Shown piece after piece: positions 7,939 through 15,197 of a stretch of DNA of 15,442 nt (positions are counted from its first letter, which is position 1; each line of letters opens with the position of its first letter). Position numbers and translations under genes: made by a program. Source of the stretch: a bacterium (lineage in GTDB: Bacteria > Patescibacteriota > Minisyncoccia > Phycocordibacterales > JAUSIJ01); contig JAUSIJ010000015.1 in assembly GCA_030647855.1 (NCBI GenBank), positions 1 to 15,442 of the forward strand. Direction: 5' to 3'. The notes under the pieces are model-generated. The model worked only from the letters and a program-made list of their open reading frames with translations, had not been told where the DNA came from and searched no databases.

Positions 7939-9315
7939 ATGAAAACAATCTTCGTAACTCTTTTTAACGGCGTGGCAGTTAAAAATATACTTCGTACAGA
8001 TGTCATAAAAACCATCCTTAATAAATCCGACGCCCGCCTGGTTTTTTTTATGAAGGATAAGGTAAGAATAGAATATTACCGGCGGGAATATAATGAGCGG
8101 CGATTTATCTATGAAGCGGTTTCCTCCTTAGGTGTTCGAGGGTTCTGTGAAAAGTTTTTGTCCCATCTTAAATTCTATCTTCTGCACACCGCAACAACCG
8201 ATGAGCGCGTCAAATTATTATTCGAAGCCGAAGGAAGTTATGTTCGTTACTATTTTCGGCGACTCGCTCACAGTCTTATCGCTAACCGATTTTTTGTTAA
8301 TGTGGCCCGGTGGATGGATTATCGTTTTGTTGCTGACGAAAGGTTTGATATTTTTTTTGAGAAATACAAGCCGGATCTCATCGTGTGCACCGATCTTTTT
8401 GATGACATAGAGATTGGATTGCTCCGAACTGCAAAAAGATCCGGGATTAAAACGATTGGATACATAAATACCTGGGACAGGGTTACGGCGCGCTGCATCC
8501 TGAGGCTTGTCCCCGATACGCTCATAGTATTTAACGAACAGATAAAGAAAGCGCTGTCACGCTATCATTATATTGATCAAGAATGCGTTAAGGTAAGCGG
8601 CATTCCTCAATACGATCGCTACTTTACAAATAAAGCGCAATCCCGGGAGGAGTTCTCAATGCGCCGGGGGGTTGATCCAAAGAAGAAAATTATTGTCTAT
8701 GCTCCGATCGGAGCTACCTTTAGCAGCTCAGATTGGGAAATCATCGATCTTCTCACGGCGCTAATTTCCCAGGGTAAATTTAAGAACGACCCGTCATTAT
8801 TTGTTCGTTTTGCGCCGAATGATTTCATTGACGAACGAGAATTAAAAAAAAGACCCACCCTACGTTACGATAAGCCCGGTATTCGTTTTTCCAGCACACG
8901 TGGTGTCGATTGGGATATGACCCCGCGAGATTTGGAAGGGCTCCACGATACGCTGTCGAATGCCGATCTCCTCATCTCTTATGCCTCAAGCATTGCCATA
9001 GATGCGGCAATCCTCGACAAGCCAATAATTAATATTAACTTTGAGTTGCCGAGTTTCCCTGCTAAAGAGGACAGTGCTTTCCGGAAGCTTCCTACAAAAA
9101 TTTACAAGTGGGCGCACTATCGAGAGGCTTTGGCAACGGGCGGGATACGAATGGTCCAAAACATTGATGAACTTATCATTTGGGTCAACAGGTATCTTGA
9201 AGATCCGTTGTTGGATGCCGATGGGAGAAGGGCGCTTAGAGAGACTCAATGTCCGTTTAGCGACGGGCGATCAGCCGAGCGGATAGCCGGGTATATACTT
9301 GAGGAGATTGCTTGA
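7939..9315 (+). CDS. GT-B-like surface-glycan transferase, CDP-glycerol glycerophosphotransferase-like (paralogue B)
   Basis: A 458-residue paralogue of the protein encoded at 1576-2979, collinear with it along its length. Both start with a short hydrophobic strand and a ...NIL motif. The shared blocks are NTWDRVTA (177-184, against RSWDNLTA), GIPQYDRY (221-228, against GIPHYDRY), YAPIG (254-258, against YGPIG), RFAPND (290-295, against RTPPTD), KPGIRF (312-317, against QPGTRF) and SYASSIAIDAAILDKPI (347-363). The last resembles the YSS...D...KP motif of TagF-type transferases. No signal peptide is evident, so it is probably cytoplasmic or peripheral. ATG 7939 is chosen because MKTIFVTLF aligns with the paralogue's start; GTG 7930 and ATG 7933 are the in-frame alternatives. 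A TATTGT box (7926-7931) lies just upstream without a good -35. The stop codon TGA lies inside the -35 box of the next promoter candidate. Confidence 0.72.
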   Translation: MKTIFVTLFNGVAVKNILRTDVIKTILNKSDARLVFFMKDKVRIEYYRREYNERRFIYEAVSSLGVRGFCEKFLSHLKFYLLHTATTDERVKLLFEAEGSYVRYYFRRLAHSLIANRFFVNVARWMDYRFVADERFDIFFEKYKPDLIVCTDLFDDIEIGLLRTAKRSGIKTIGYINTWDRVTARCILRLVPDTLIVFNEQIKKALSRYHYIDQECVKVSGIPQYDRYFTNKAQSREEFSMRRGVDPKKKIIVYAPIGATFSSSDWEIIDLLTALISQGKFKNDPSLFVRFAPNDFIDERELKKRPTLRYDKPGIRFSSTRGVDWDMTPRDLEGLHDTLSNADLLISYASSIAIDAAILDKPIININFELPSFPAKEDSAFRKLPTKIYKWAHYREALATGGIRMVQNIDELIIWVNRYLEDPLLDADGRRALRETQCPFSDGRSAERIAGYILEEIA

Positions 9316-9339
9316 CATGGGTAAGGAGATCGGTACCAT
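9312..9339 (+). promoter_or_regulatory. Candidate promoter abutting the neuB start
   Basis: A perfect TTGACA (9312-9317), which contains the stop codon of the upstream gene, then a 16-base spacer and TACCAT (9334-9339). The -10 box ends eight bases before ATG 9348. An AAGGAG at 9323-9328 is 19 bases from that ATG, too far to serve it. The perfect -35 box makes this one of the better candidates in the window. Confidence 0.48.
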
Positions 9340-9347
9340 GATGAGAT

Positions 9348-10430
9348 ATGGGAAAGAAAGCTATTGATTTTGGGACTTTTGTATCCCGCAAGGAGACTTT
9401 TATTATCGCGGAAATAGGAAAAAATTTCATCGAGACAAAGGAGGATCAAACCCTCGAGCACTATCTGGAGAATGCCAAGCATCTTATACAAGAGGCAAAA
9501 AAAGCCGGGGCTGACGCGGTAAAATTCCAGACGCATCAAGTGGAGGATGAACAGATGAATATCCCTGTCACCTCGCCCCATTTTTTGGGTAATGAACGAT
9601 ATGGCTGGGTAACAAGGAACACCTTGCCTCGGCACTTCTGGGAAGAACTAATGGGGTTTTGTCATAAGGAAGAAATAATCTTTTTTTCTACGCCCATGAG
9701 CAGAGGGGCGGCAAAAATACTCGATTCACTAGACGTACCGCTATGGAAAGTGGGTTCGGGAGACATCCTGGATTTTGTTATGCTCGATTATCTGGCATCA
9801 ACAGGGAAACCGGTTATCATTTCCTCGGGGATGAGTACCCTCGAAGAATTAGATCTCGCCATGAAGTTTCTCAAAAAAAAGAACATTTCCACAGTATTAC
9901 TCCACTGCGTCTCAAAATACCCATGCAGTCCTGAAGACATGAATTTAAATACGATTGTCTTTTTAAGGAAGCGTTATGGCGTTCCGGTTGGTTTTTCCGA
10001 TCATTCTTTGGGGCACGACAGCGTGTTGGCGGCAATAAAACTTGGGGCGGTCGTCATAGAAAAACATTTTTCTCTGTCAAGAGATTTATTTGGGGCTGAC
10101 CACAAAACTTCGATGACTCCCGACGAGTTTAAGGAAATGGTAATTGCCGTACGAACCAAAGAGAAAACTTTCGGCCAGGTATCGTATGGTGTGGAGGATA
10201 AAATTCTGAGAGATGATGAAGCAATATTCAGGCCTCTATTTAGAAAGTCACTTGTGTTTTCGTCCGCGCTTAAACCCGGAACAGTGATAAATCCGGAAAT
10301 GCTTTATGCGATGAGGCCGCAGCTTCACATCAAAGGCCTGCCATCCGAGCGTTATGAAAGTGTGATAGGCGGAGTATTACGTCGAGAGGTGAAAAAATAT
10401 CAAGGAGTGCAAGCAAATGATTTTGAATAA
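9348..10430 (+). CDS. neuB: N-acetylneuraminate synthase family protein (sialic/nonulosonic acid synthase)
   Basis: A 360-residue protein of normal NeuB length. It condenses ManNAc, or a related 6-deoxy sugar, with PEP to a nine-carbon nonulosonic acid in the cytoplasm. The TIM barrel carries AEIGKN (21-26), KFQT (59-62), STPM (114-117), KVGSGD (134-139), SSGMSTLEEL (159-168), HCVSKYP (186-192), GFSDHS (215-220), EKHF (238-241) and RDLFGADHKTSMTP (245-258), the usual substrate loop. His219 and His240 correspond to the metal-binding histidines known from meningococcal NeuB. The C-terminal antifreeze-like SAF domain spans about 296-360, starting at FRKSLVFSS. The gene overlaps neuC by 14 bases, and with neuC and neuA forms a standard Neu5Ac-type module. 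Legionaminic or pseudaminic product specificity cannot be excluded, but no dehydratase or aminotransferase is in view to supply those precursors. Confidence 0.94.
   Translation: MGKKAIDFGTFVSRKETFIIAEIGKNFIETKEDQTLEHYLENAKHLIQEAKKAGADAVKFQTHQVEDEQMNIPVTSPHFLGNERYGWVTRNTLPRHFWEELMGFCHKEEIIFFSTPMSRGAAKILDSLDVPLWKVGSGDILDFVMLDYLASTGKPVIISSGMSTLEELDLAMKFLKKKNISTVLLHCVSKYPCSPEDMNLNTIVFLRKRYGVPVGFSDHSLGHDSVLAAIKLGAVVIEKHFSLSRDLFGADHKTSMTPDEFKEMVIAVRTKEKTFGQVSYGVEDKILRDDEAIFRPLFRKSLVFSSALKPGTVINPEMLYAMRPQLHIKGLPSERYESVIGGVLRREVKKYQGVQANDFE
10402..10407 (+). promoter_or_regulatory. Shine-Dalgarno sequence for neuC
   Basis: AAGGAG nine bases before ATG 10417, inside the end of neuB. It is the only strong, well-spaced ribosome binding site before a main gene in the window. 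It fixes the neuC start 17 codons ahead of the first conserved block. Confidence 0.7.
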
Positions 10431-11622
10431 AATATTTTCCGTTTTAAAGAACGGTACTGAAAGGAGAAAGATTTGTTTTGTCATTACAAGCAAGATCCAC
10501 TATTCGAGGAGCAAGCTCATATTACTGGAGCTTAAGAAACGCGAGGAACGCGATCAGGATGTAACTTTGCAGGTGATAGTAGCGGCTTCCGCGCTTATAA
10601 AAAGTTATGGGGATGTAGAGGAGCTCATGAAAAAAGACGGTCTTCCTATTTCTGCACGCATAACCATGGCTCTCGAGGGAGGCAATACTATTGCCATGGC
10701 TAAAACAACGGGTCTTGGTGTCATTGAATTCACTTCGGTATTTGAAAACCTAAATCCGGATGTTGTTGTTTTGCGCGGGGACAGGTTTGAAGTACTTTCG
10801 GCGGCTGTGGCTGCCGCCTATATGAATAAGACTATTGCACACATCGAAGGCGGTGATGTAACAGGCAGTATTGACGAAAGTATCCGCCATGCGATCACAA
10901 AATTTTCACACCTTCATTTTGTTACCAATGAGGAGTCAAGACGGAGGGTTATAAGAATGGGCGAACAACCGCACTATGTATTTAACGTTGGTGCTTCGGA
11001 CGTAGAGTTCGCTTCTCTTGCTACCGGTTCCATTACTAATGATGATATCCATAAGGTGGGAGAGGGAAGGGAAATTGATATTTCAGAGCAATTTATTATT
11101 GTAATGCAACACCCAGTGACGACGGAATTTAATCTGAACAGCCGCCATATGGAGGAAACGCTCTACGCCCTTGAATCACTCAAAGTGCCGACAATTCTTA
11201 TCTGGTCCAATACGGATGCGGGTGCCGATGAAATCACGTCCGTCATACGTCGGTGGAGAACTGAAAAAGGACTCGATCATTATGTAAGATTTGTAAATTA
11301 TATCGAACCTTCGAAATTCATGGGATTGCTCCGCAAAGCTGCATGCGTGGTGGGCAATTCTTCCTCCGGTATCAAGGAGTGTTCTTACTTAGGTACACCG
11401 GTGGTGAACATAGGGACACGACAGGCGGGGCGAATGCGGGGGAATAATGTAACTGATGTGCCGCATAGCAGGGAAAAAATTATTAAGGCTATCGAGCAAC
11501 AGCTTCAACGTGCTCGTCCCTATGCCCAAAATACGATCTACCACATGAAAGACAGCAGTAAAATTATCGCCCGGAAGCTCTCCAAGGTGCCTCTTTATAC
11601 CCAGAAATTTTTTGCTGAATAG
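10417..11622 (+). CDS. neuC: UDP-N-acetylglucosamine 2-epimerase (hydrolysing), NeuC-type
   Basis: A 401-residue GT-B-fold enzyme that turns UDP-GlcNAc into ManNAc and UDP, the first committed step toward sialic acid. Conserved blocks are VVLRGDRFE (117-125), AHIEGGDVTGSIDESIRHAITK (141-162), VTNEE (169-173), QHPVTTE (231-237), GNSSSGIKE (313-321) and NIGTRQAGRMRG (331-342). HIEGG, ESIRHA and NSSSG are hallmarks of the hydrolysing epimerases. The N-terminal block reads CFVITSKIHYSR (20-31), where many NeuC and WecB proteins have a 'TGTRxEY'-type loop, so the substrate-entry region differs somewhat. The start is supported by AAGGAG nine bases upstream. The first 17 residues are an extension over typical family starts. 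The gene overlaps neuB by 14 bases and is followed two bases later by neuA, so the three are likely co-transcribed. Confidence 0.92.
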   Translation: MILNKIFSVLKNGTERRKICFVITSKIHYSRSKLILLELKKREERDQDVTLQVIVAASALIKSYGDVEELMKKDGLPISARITMALEGGNTIAMAKTTGLGVIEFTSVFENLNPDVVVLRGDRFEVLSAAVAAAYMNKTIAHIEGGDVTGSIDESIRHAITKFSHLHFVTNEESRRRVIRMGEQPHYVFNVGASDVEFASLATGSITNDDIHKVGEGREIDISEQFIIVMQHPVTTEFNLNSRHMEETLYALESLKVPTILIWSNTDAGADEITSVIRRWRTEKGLDHYVRFVNYIEPSKFMGLLRKAACVVGNSSSGIKECSYLGTPVVNIGTRQAGRMRGNNVTDVPHSREKIIKAIEQQLQRARPYAQNTIYHMKDSSKIIARKLSKVPLYTQKFFAE

Positions 11623-11624
11623 TC

Positions 11625-12344
11625 ATGGAATCACCAAAAGTATTGGCAGTGATCACAGCCCGGGCCGGGTCAAAAGCTCTGCCGGGGAAAAACATCAAAT
11701 TGCTCGGGGGAAAGCCATTGATTGCATACTCAATCTATGCGGCTAAACAGAGCAGGTTACTTAGCGATGTAATAGTGTCTACTGATGGAGAAGAAATCGC
11801 CGCGATAGCCAGGGCAGAGGGAGCCGATGTTCCTTTCTTGCGCCCAGCCGAACTCTCGACGGATGAGACAACTCATATTCCCGTCATGCAGCACGCTATC
11901 ACCTTTATGGAAAATAAACTCGGTAAACGATATGACTATGTCGTTATATTACAGCCCACATCACCATTTCGGTTTGTTGACGATATAGACCTGACGCTTA
12001 AAAAATTGATTGAACGAGGGGCCGACAGCGCGGTTACAATTTACGAAGTCGAAGCTGGCCACCATCCCATAAAGTTTAAAACTCTTGAAAAAGATGATCG
12101 AATCAAGCCTTGGTACGGCATTCATGAGCCGTCTCATCTCAGGCAGGGACTTCCTCTGGTTTATAAGCGAAGCAGTGCGGTGTATGCGATGCGGCGTGAT
12201 CTTATCATGGACGGAAAGCTCTACGGTGACCATGTAGTCGGCCATATTGTGCCTCAGGATCGGTCAATAGACATTGATACAGCTATCGATTGGGTAAAGG
12301 CCGAATATATGCTTGAACAGCTAAAAAAATATTTTGATTTCTAG
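11625..12344 (+). CDS. neuA: CMP-N-acetylneuraminate cytidylyltransferase (CMP-sialic acid synthetase)
   Basis: A 239-residue protein, standard for single-domain NeuA. It couples the nonulosonic acid to CTP, giving the CMP-sugar donor and pyrophosphate. The CTP-binding signature RAGSKALPGKN is at 13-23, followed by KPLIAYSI (30-37), VSTDGEEIA (51-59), PFLRPAELSTD (70-80), LQPTSPFR (109-116) and DIDTAIDW (216-223); the DIDxxxD block holds the catalytic metal. No extra esterase or hydrolase domain is attached, unlike some NeuA enzymes. The ATG follows the neuC stop by two bases, with no Shine-Dalgarno sequence, which suggests translational coupling. A second, divergent member of the same family begins at 15233. 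Specificity for Neu5Ac against legionaminic acid cannot be told by eye. Confidence 0.93.
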   Translation: MESPKVLAVITARAGSKALPGKNIKLLGGKPLIAYSIYAAKQSRLLSDVIVSTDGEEIAAIARAEGADVPFLRPAELSTDETTHIPVMQHAITFMENKLGKRYDYVVILQPTSPFRFVDDIDLTLKKLIERGADSAVTIYEVEAGHHPIKFKTLEKDDRIKPWYGIHEPSHLRQGLPLVYKRSSAVYAMRRDLIMDGKLYGDHVVGHIVPQDRSIDIDTAIDWVKAEYMLEQLKKYFDF

Positions 12345-12360
12345 TTAACGTGGTCGTTAA
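12345..12360 (+). repeat. Small inverted repeat directly after neuA stop
   Basis: TTAACG (12345-12350), a four-base loop TGGT, then CGTTAA (12355-12360): a perfect 6-bp stem starting at the base after the neuA stop codon. No T-run follows directly, so it is not a standard intrinsic terminator. It could protect the transcript 3' end or be a binding site. The low G+C of the stem leaves its importance uncertain. Confidence 0.45.
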
Positions 12361-12361
12361 A

Positions 12362-12402
12362 CGATAGAGCGCGTTCTCTTTTTTAGAAGAGTCTCACTAT
12401 CG
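12362..12402 (+). repeat. Compound imperfect hairpin in the neuA-12504 gap
   Basis: The outer arms CGATAG (12362-12367) and CTATCG (12397-12402) are perfect complements. They enclose an inner hairpin, CTCTT (12376-12380) with AAGAG (12387-12391) around a six-base loop. An alternative fold pairs AGAG (12366-12369) with CTCT (12376-12379), followed by TTTTT (12380-12384); this resembles a very weak intrinsic terminator and excludes the other two stems. The stems are visible, but function is unproven. Confidence 0.35.
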
Positions 12403-12465
12403 AGCCGCCGGGAATAAGGAGTAATTGACATGCACAAGAGAGTTGGCTGTAACGGTGAGATCTAG

Positions 12466-12494
12466 TTGACATTGGCGACTGATTGTAGTAGAAC
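12466..12494 (+). promoter_or_regulatory. Candidate promoter for the NeuB-cupin gene
   Basis: A perfect TTGACA (12466-12471), a 17-base spacer, then TAGAAC (12489-12494), ending nine bases before ATG 12504. A second perfect TTGACA lies at 12425-12430 with TGTAAC (12448-12453) 17 bases on, so promoters may be in tandem. No Shine-Dalgarno sequence sits before ATG 12504. Confidence 0.45.
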
Positions 12495-12503
12495 GTAACC
12501 ACC

Positions 12504-14054
12504 ATGGATTTCAGCGCAAAAACGAAGTTTGATTTTGAAAACCTTTTTACTTTCGAATTAGCCAACAATCATCAGGGTTCGGTTGAGCATGGCAAACGCA
12601 TTATTCGGGAAATGGGCCTTATTGCGAAGGAATTTGGGATACGAGCAGCAACCAAAATTCAGCTCCGCGATCTCAATAGCTTCATCCATCCTGCGTACGT
12701 AACCAGTAAGGAGCATCGTCATATCGGGCGTTTTCTTGGCACTCGACTGACAGAGGAGGAGTTTGCCGAACTTGTTGACGAGATGCGAAAATCCGGCCTC
12801 ATCACCATGGCGACACCCTTCGACGAAGAATCGGTGGACGCTATCGAGAGGTTGGGCGTTGAAATCGTAAAAGTGGCGAGCTGCTCCTCCGAGGACTGGC
12901 CTCTTTTAGAAAAAATCGCAACACTCGGCAAGCCGGTGATCGCATCTGTTGGGGGCCTGACGCTTCGGGAGATAGACAAAGTGGTAAGTTTTTTTGAGCA
13001 CCGAGGCGCGGATTTCGCCCTCATGCATTGTGTCGGCATTTACCCGACCCCGGCGGAAGAACTCCATCTCAATCAGATCGAACTTATGCGCGAGCGATAT
13101 CCGCAGCTGACGATCGGATTTTCAACCCACGAATCGCCTGATAACTATTCCGTCATCGGGCTCGCCTATGCAAAGGGAGCGCGCATTTTTGAAAAACATG
13201 TCGGTATTCCGACCGAGACCATAAAGCTTAACGCTTACTCGGCCAATCCGGACGAGGTGCGCGCCTGGGTACAGTCATATAAAAACGCGGTGGCTTCGTG
13301 CGGACCGGCGAGCGAAAGAACAATCAACGAATCGGAAAGCCGCGATATGCAATCGCTCAAGCGCGGCGTTTTTGCCAAATCAGCCATTAGGAAAGGCCAA
13401 ACCATTCTCCATGATGACGTTTTCTTTGCCATGCCAATGCTCGGTGTCGAGTATCTTGAGAGCGGCAAATTCAAAAATCCCGCGGTTGCCGATAAGGACT
13501 ATCTTCCCGGAGAACCGCTTGCAGAGAGCGCTATGCCTCGGAAATTTACCAAGAAAGATGTTATTTATTCCGCAGTGAGGGAAGCCAAAGCGATGCTTAA
13601 TATCGCCAAAGTTCCCTTGAGTCATGATTTTACGGTGGAAATCTCTCACCACTACGGATTGGAAAATTTTAATAAGATTGGCTGCATTATTATTGATTGC
13701 ATCAACCGAGAGTACGCACGGAAGCTTGTTATACAATTTGCCGGACAGTTTCATCCTATTCACTATCATAAGATCAAAGATGAGAGCTTCCACATTTTGA
13801 GCGGCTCGATGGAAGCGGAAGTTGAGGGGAAGAAGAAAATGCTCTATCCGGGCGACACCCTTTGGGTGCCGCGAGGAGTATGGCACAGCTTCTGGACTAA
13901 TGAGGGAGTTATCTTCGAGGAGATCTCAACGACCAGCATGGAGTCGAACGGCGACTCGTACTACATCGACAAAAATATTGCTTCACAACCTCGTGAGGGG
14001 CGCAAGACCAAACTCTTAAATTGGGGACGCTATCAATTCGAATCGGCCGAGTAA
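12504..14054 (+). CDS. NeuB-family synthase fused to a C-terminal cupin (D-lyxose-isomerase-like)
   Basis: A 516-residue fusion. Residues 15-270 form a NeuB-type barrel: ELANNHQG (18-25), KIQLRD (51-56), ATPFDEES (103-110), KVASCSSEDW (123-132), HCVGIYP (175-181), GFSTHE (205-210) and FEKHVG (229-234), keeping His209 and His232 at the metal site. A SAF-like segment follows (about 285-340, LKRGVFAKSAIRKGQ). The cupin (about 375-480) has a complete first motif, Gly414, His420, His422, Glu427 and Gly434, and a nearly complete second one, Gly450, Pro456, Gly458 and His461. The surrounding HHYGLENF and FEEISTT segments recall D-lyxose ketol-isomerases. The usual GPDH-type substrate loop of NeuB is absent; the stretch 236-252 reads PTETIKLNAYSANPDEV instead. 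A PEP-dependent condensation coupled to sugar isomerisation is inferred, with product unknown. A stand-alone gene with its own promoter candidate. Confidence 0.83.
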   Translation: MDFSAKTKFDFENLFTFELANNHQGSVEHGKRIIREMGLIAKEFGIRAATKIQLRDLNSFIHPAYVTSKEHRHIGRFLGTRLTEEEFAELVDEMRKSGLITMATPFDEESVDAIERLGVEIVKVASCSSEDWPLLEKIATLGKPVIASVGGLTLREIDKVVSFFEHRGADFALMHCVGIYPTPAEELHLNQIELMRERYPQLTIGFSTHESPDNYSVIGLAYAKGARIFEKHVGIPTETIKLNAYSANPDEVRAWVQSYKNAVASCGPASERTINESESRDMQSLKRGVFAKSAIRKGQTILHDDVFFAMPMLGVEYLESGKFKNPAVADKDYLPGEPLAESAMPRKFTKKDVIYSAVREAKAMLNIAKVPLSHDFTVEISHHYGLENFNKIGCIIIDCINREYARKLVIQFAGQFHPIHYHKIKDESFHILSGSMEAEVEGKKKMLYPGDTLWVPRGVWHSFWTNEGVIFEEISTTSMESNGDSYYIDKNIASQPREGRKTKLLNWGRYQFESAE

Positions 14055-14068
14055 ATTTCTGGTTTGTC

Positions 14069-14097
14069 TTGATCTTTTGCCGGTCAAGTTCTAGTAT
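14069..14097 (+). promoter_or_regulatory. Candidate promoter abutting the Gfo/Idh gene
   Basis: TTGATC (14069-14074), a 17-base spacer, then TAGTAT (14092-14097), ending seven bases before ATG 14105. It lies wholly in the 50-base gap after the NeuB-cupin stop, so its bases are free of coding constraint. No Shine-Dalgarno sequence is present. Confidence 0.48.
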
Positions 14098-14104
14098 TGA
14101 GTGA

Positions 14105-15187
14105 ATGAAAGCGAAAATAATCGGCGCCGGATCGATCGGTAATCATCACGCAGAGGCGTGCCGGTCTATGGGTTGGGATGTTACCGTAGTTGATACGGAC
14201 CAAGCCGCACTCGACCGAATGAAGAGCGAAATCTACCCAAAGCGTTACGGTGCCTGGGACGAATCTATCAAACTTTTTCTTTCTTCAGAGCAACCGAGTG
14301 GCGGTTTTGACGTCGTCTATCTCGGGACGCCTCCGCATGTCAGGATGAAGATCGCCGAGGAAATACTCGAAGAAGAGCCGAAAGTTCTTCTTTTAGAAAA
14401 ACCCGCTTTTCCGCCGTCGCTTGTCGGTCTCGCTCTATTTGCCGCTGCCATGAAAAAGCACCCGAACGTGGCGGTGCTCGTCGGCTTCAACCACATTGTT
14501 GCCAACAATACAAAAAAAGTTCATCAGTTAATTGAAAAAAATAATCTCGGCAAACTGCTTGCTCTGGAAGCCGGTATTAGGAGTCACTGGGAGAATATTT
14601 TTAAAGCACACCCGTGGCTCAAAGGTCCAGAGGATACCTATCTTGGCTACTGGAAAAAAGGAGGCGGAGCGGGTGGCGAGCACTCGCACGGTTTGAATCT
14701 CTGGCAGCACTTCGCCCACGAGCTCGGCTTCGGCCGGGTGGCGGAAGTGCAGGGTATGTTTGATTACGTGAGAGAGAACGGGGCCGATTATGACCGACAG
14801 TGTCTCTTGAATCTAGTGACCGAAAAGGGGCTTGTCGGTCGGGTTGTTCAGGACGTCTTAACCCAGCCGAAAAAGAAATGGGTCGAACTGCAGTTTGAAG
14901 GAGGATCGATTGAATGGTGGAACGATGTCACTAAAACAACGGATGAAGTCATTGTCAATGTGCGAGGCAAGGAGCAGGAAAAAATTGTCATTGAGAAAAG
15001 CCGAACCGAAGAGTTTCGGAAGGAGGCGGAGCATATTGGCGATATCTTAAGCGGCAAAATAAAAAAGAGTGATTCGCCGATCCGCTTCGAACGCGGCGCG
15101 GAAACCTCCATTGTGCTCGAAGCTGGACACCGCTCGCATGGCGAAAAGCGGACTATAGCAGTCGATTACTCTTCAATCGACGCCTAA
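14105..15187 (+). CDS. Gfo/Idh/MocA-family NAD(P)-dependent oxidoreductase
   Basis: A 360-residue protein of family length. The Rossmann motif IGAGSIGNHH is at 6-15, acidic Asp30 closes the adenosine-ribose pocket (VVDTD), LGTPPH is at 73-78, and the family-defining EKP is at 98-100 (LLLEKP). The C-terminal domain has a glycine-rich stretch and catalytic-type histidines at 186-203 (GGGAGGEHSHG, then LNLWQHF), in the place where relatives have 'GGG...D.G.H'. Members oxidise or reduce a hydroxyl or keto group of a sugar or nucleotide sugar. Set between a NeuB-cupin gene and a second CMP-sugar synthetase, it probably modifies a nonulosonic acid or its precursor. Members of this family also occur in legionaminate-type flagellin glycosylation loci (PtmF). 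The exact substrate is not readable. An IMP-dehydrogenase-like or biliverdin-reductase-like role is unlikely given the context. Confidence 0.88.
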   Translation: MKAKIIGAGSIGNHHAEACRSMGWDVTVVDTDQAALDRMKSEIYPKRYGAWDESIKLFLSSEQPSGGFDVVYLGTPPHVRMKIAEEILEEEPKVLLLEKPAFPPSLVGLALFAAAMKKHPNVAVLVGFNHIVANNTKKVHQLIEKNNLGKLLALEAGIRSHWENIFKAHPWLKGPEDTYLGYWKKGGGAGGEHSHGLNLWQHFAHELGFGRVAEVQGMFDYVRENGADYDRQCLLNLVTEKGLVGRVVQDVLTQPKKKWVELQFEGGSIEWWNDVTKTTDEVIVNVRGKEQEKIVIEKSRTEEFRKEAEHIGDILSGKIKKSDSPIRFERGAETSIVLEAGHRSHGEKRTIAVDYSSIDA

Positions 15188-15197
15188 AGATCCAACC

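Noticed and set aside
9246..9635. Minus-strand open frame across the neuB start
   Set aside because: It covers conserved NeuB coding sequence and the tail of the preceding gene; no domain features or start signals support it.
13380..13886. 168-codon minus-strand open frame inside the NeuB-cupin gene
   Set aside because: It lies wholly within a gene with strong domain motifs on the plus strand and shows no recognisable domain of its own; it is a shadow frame.
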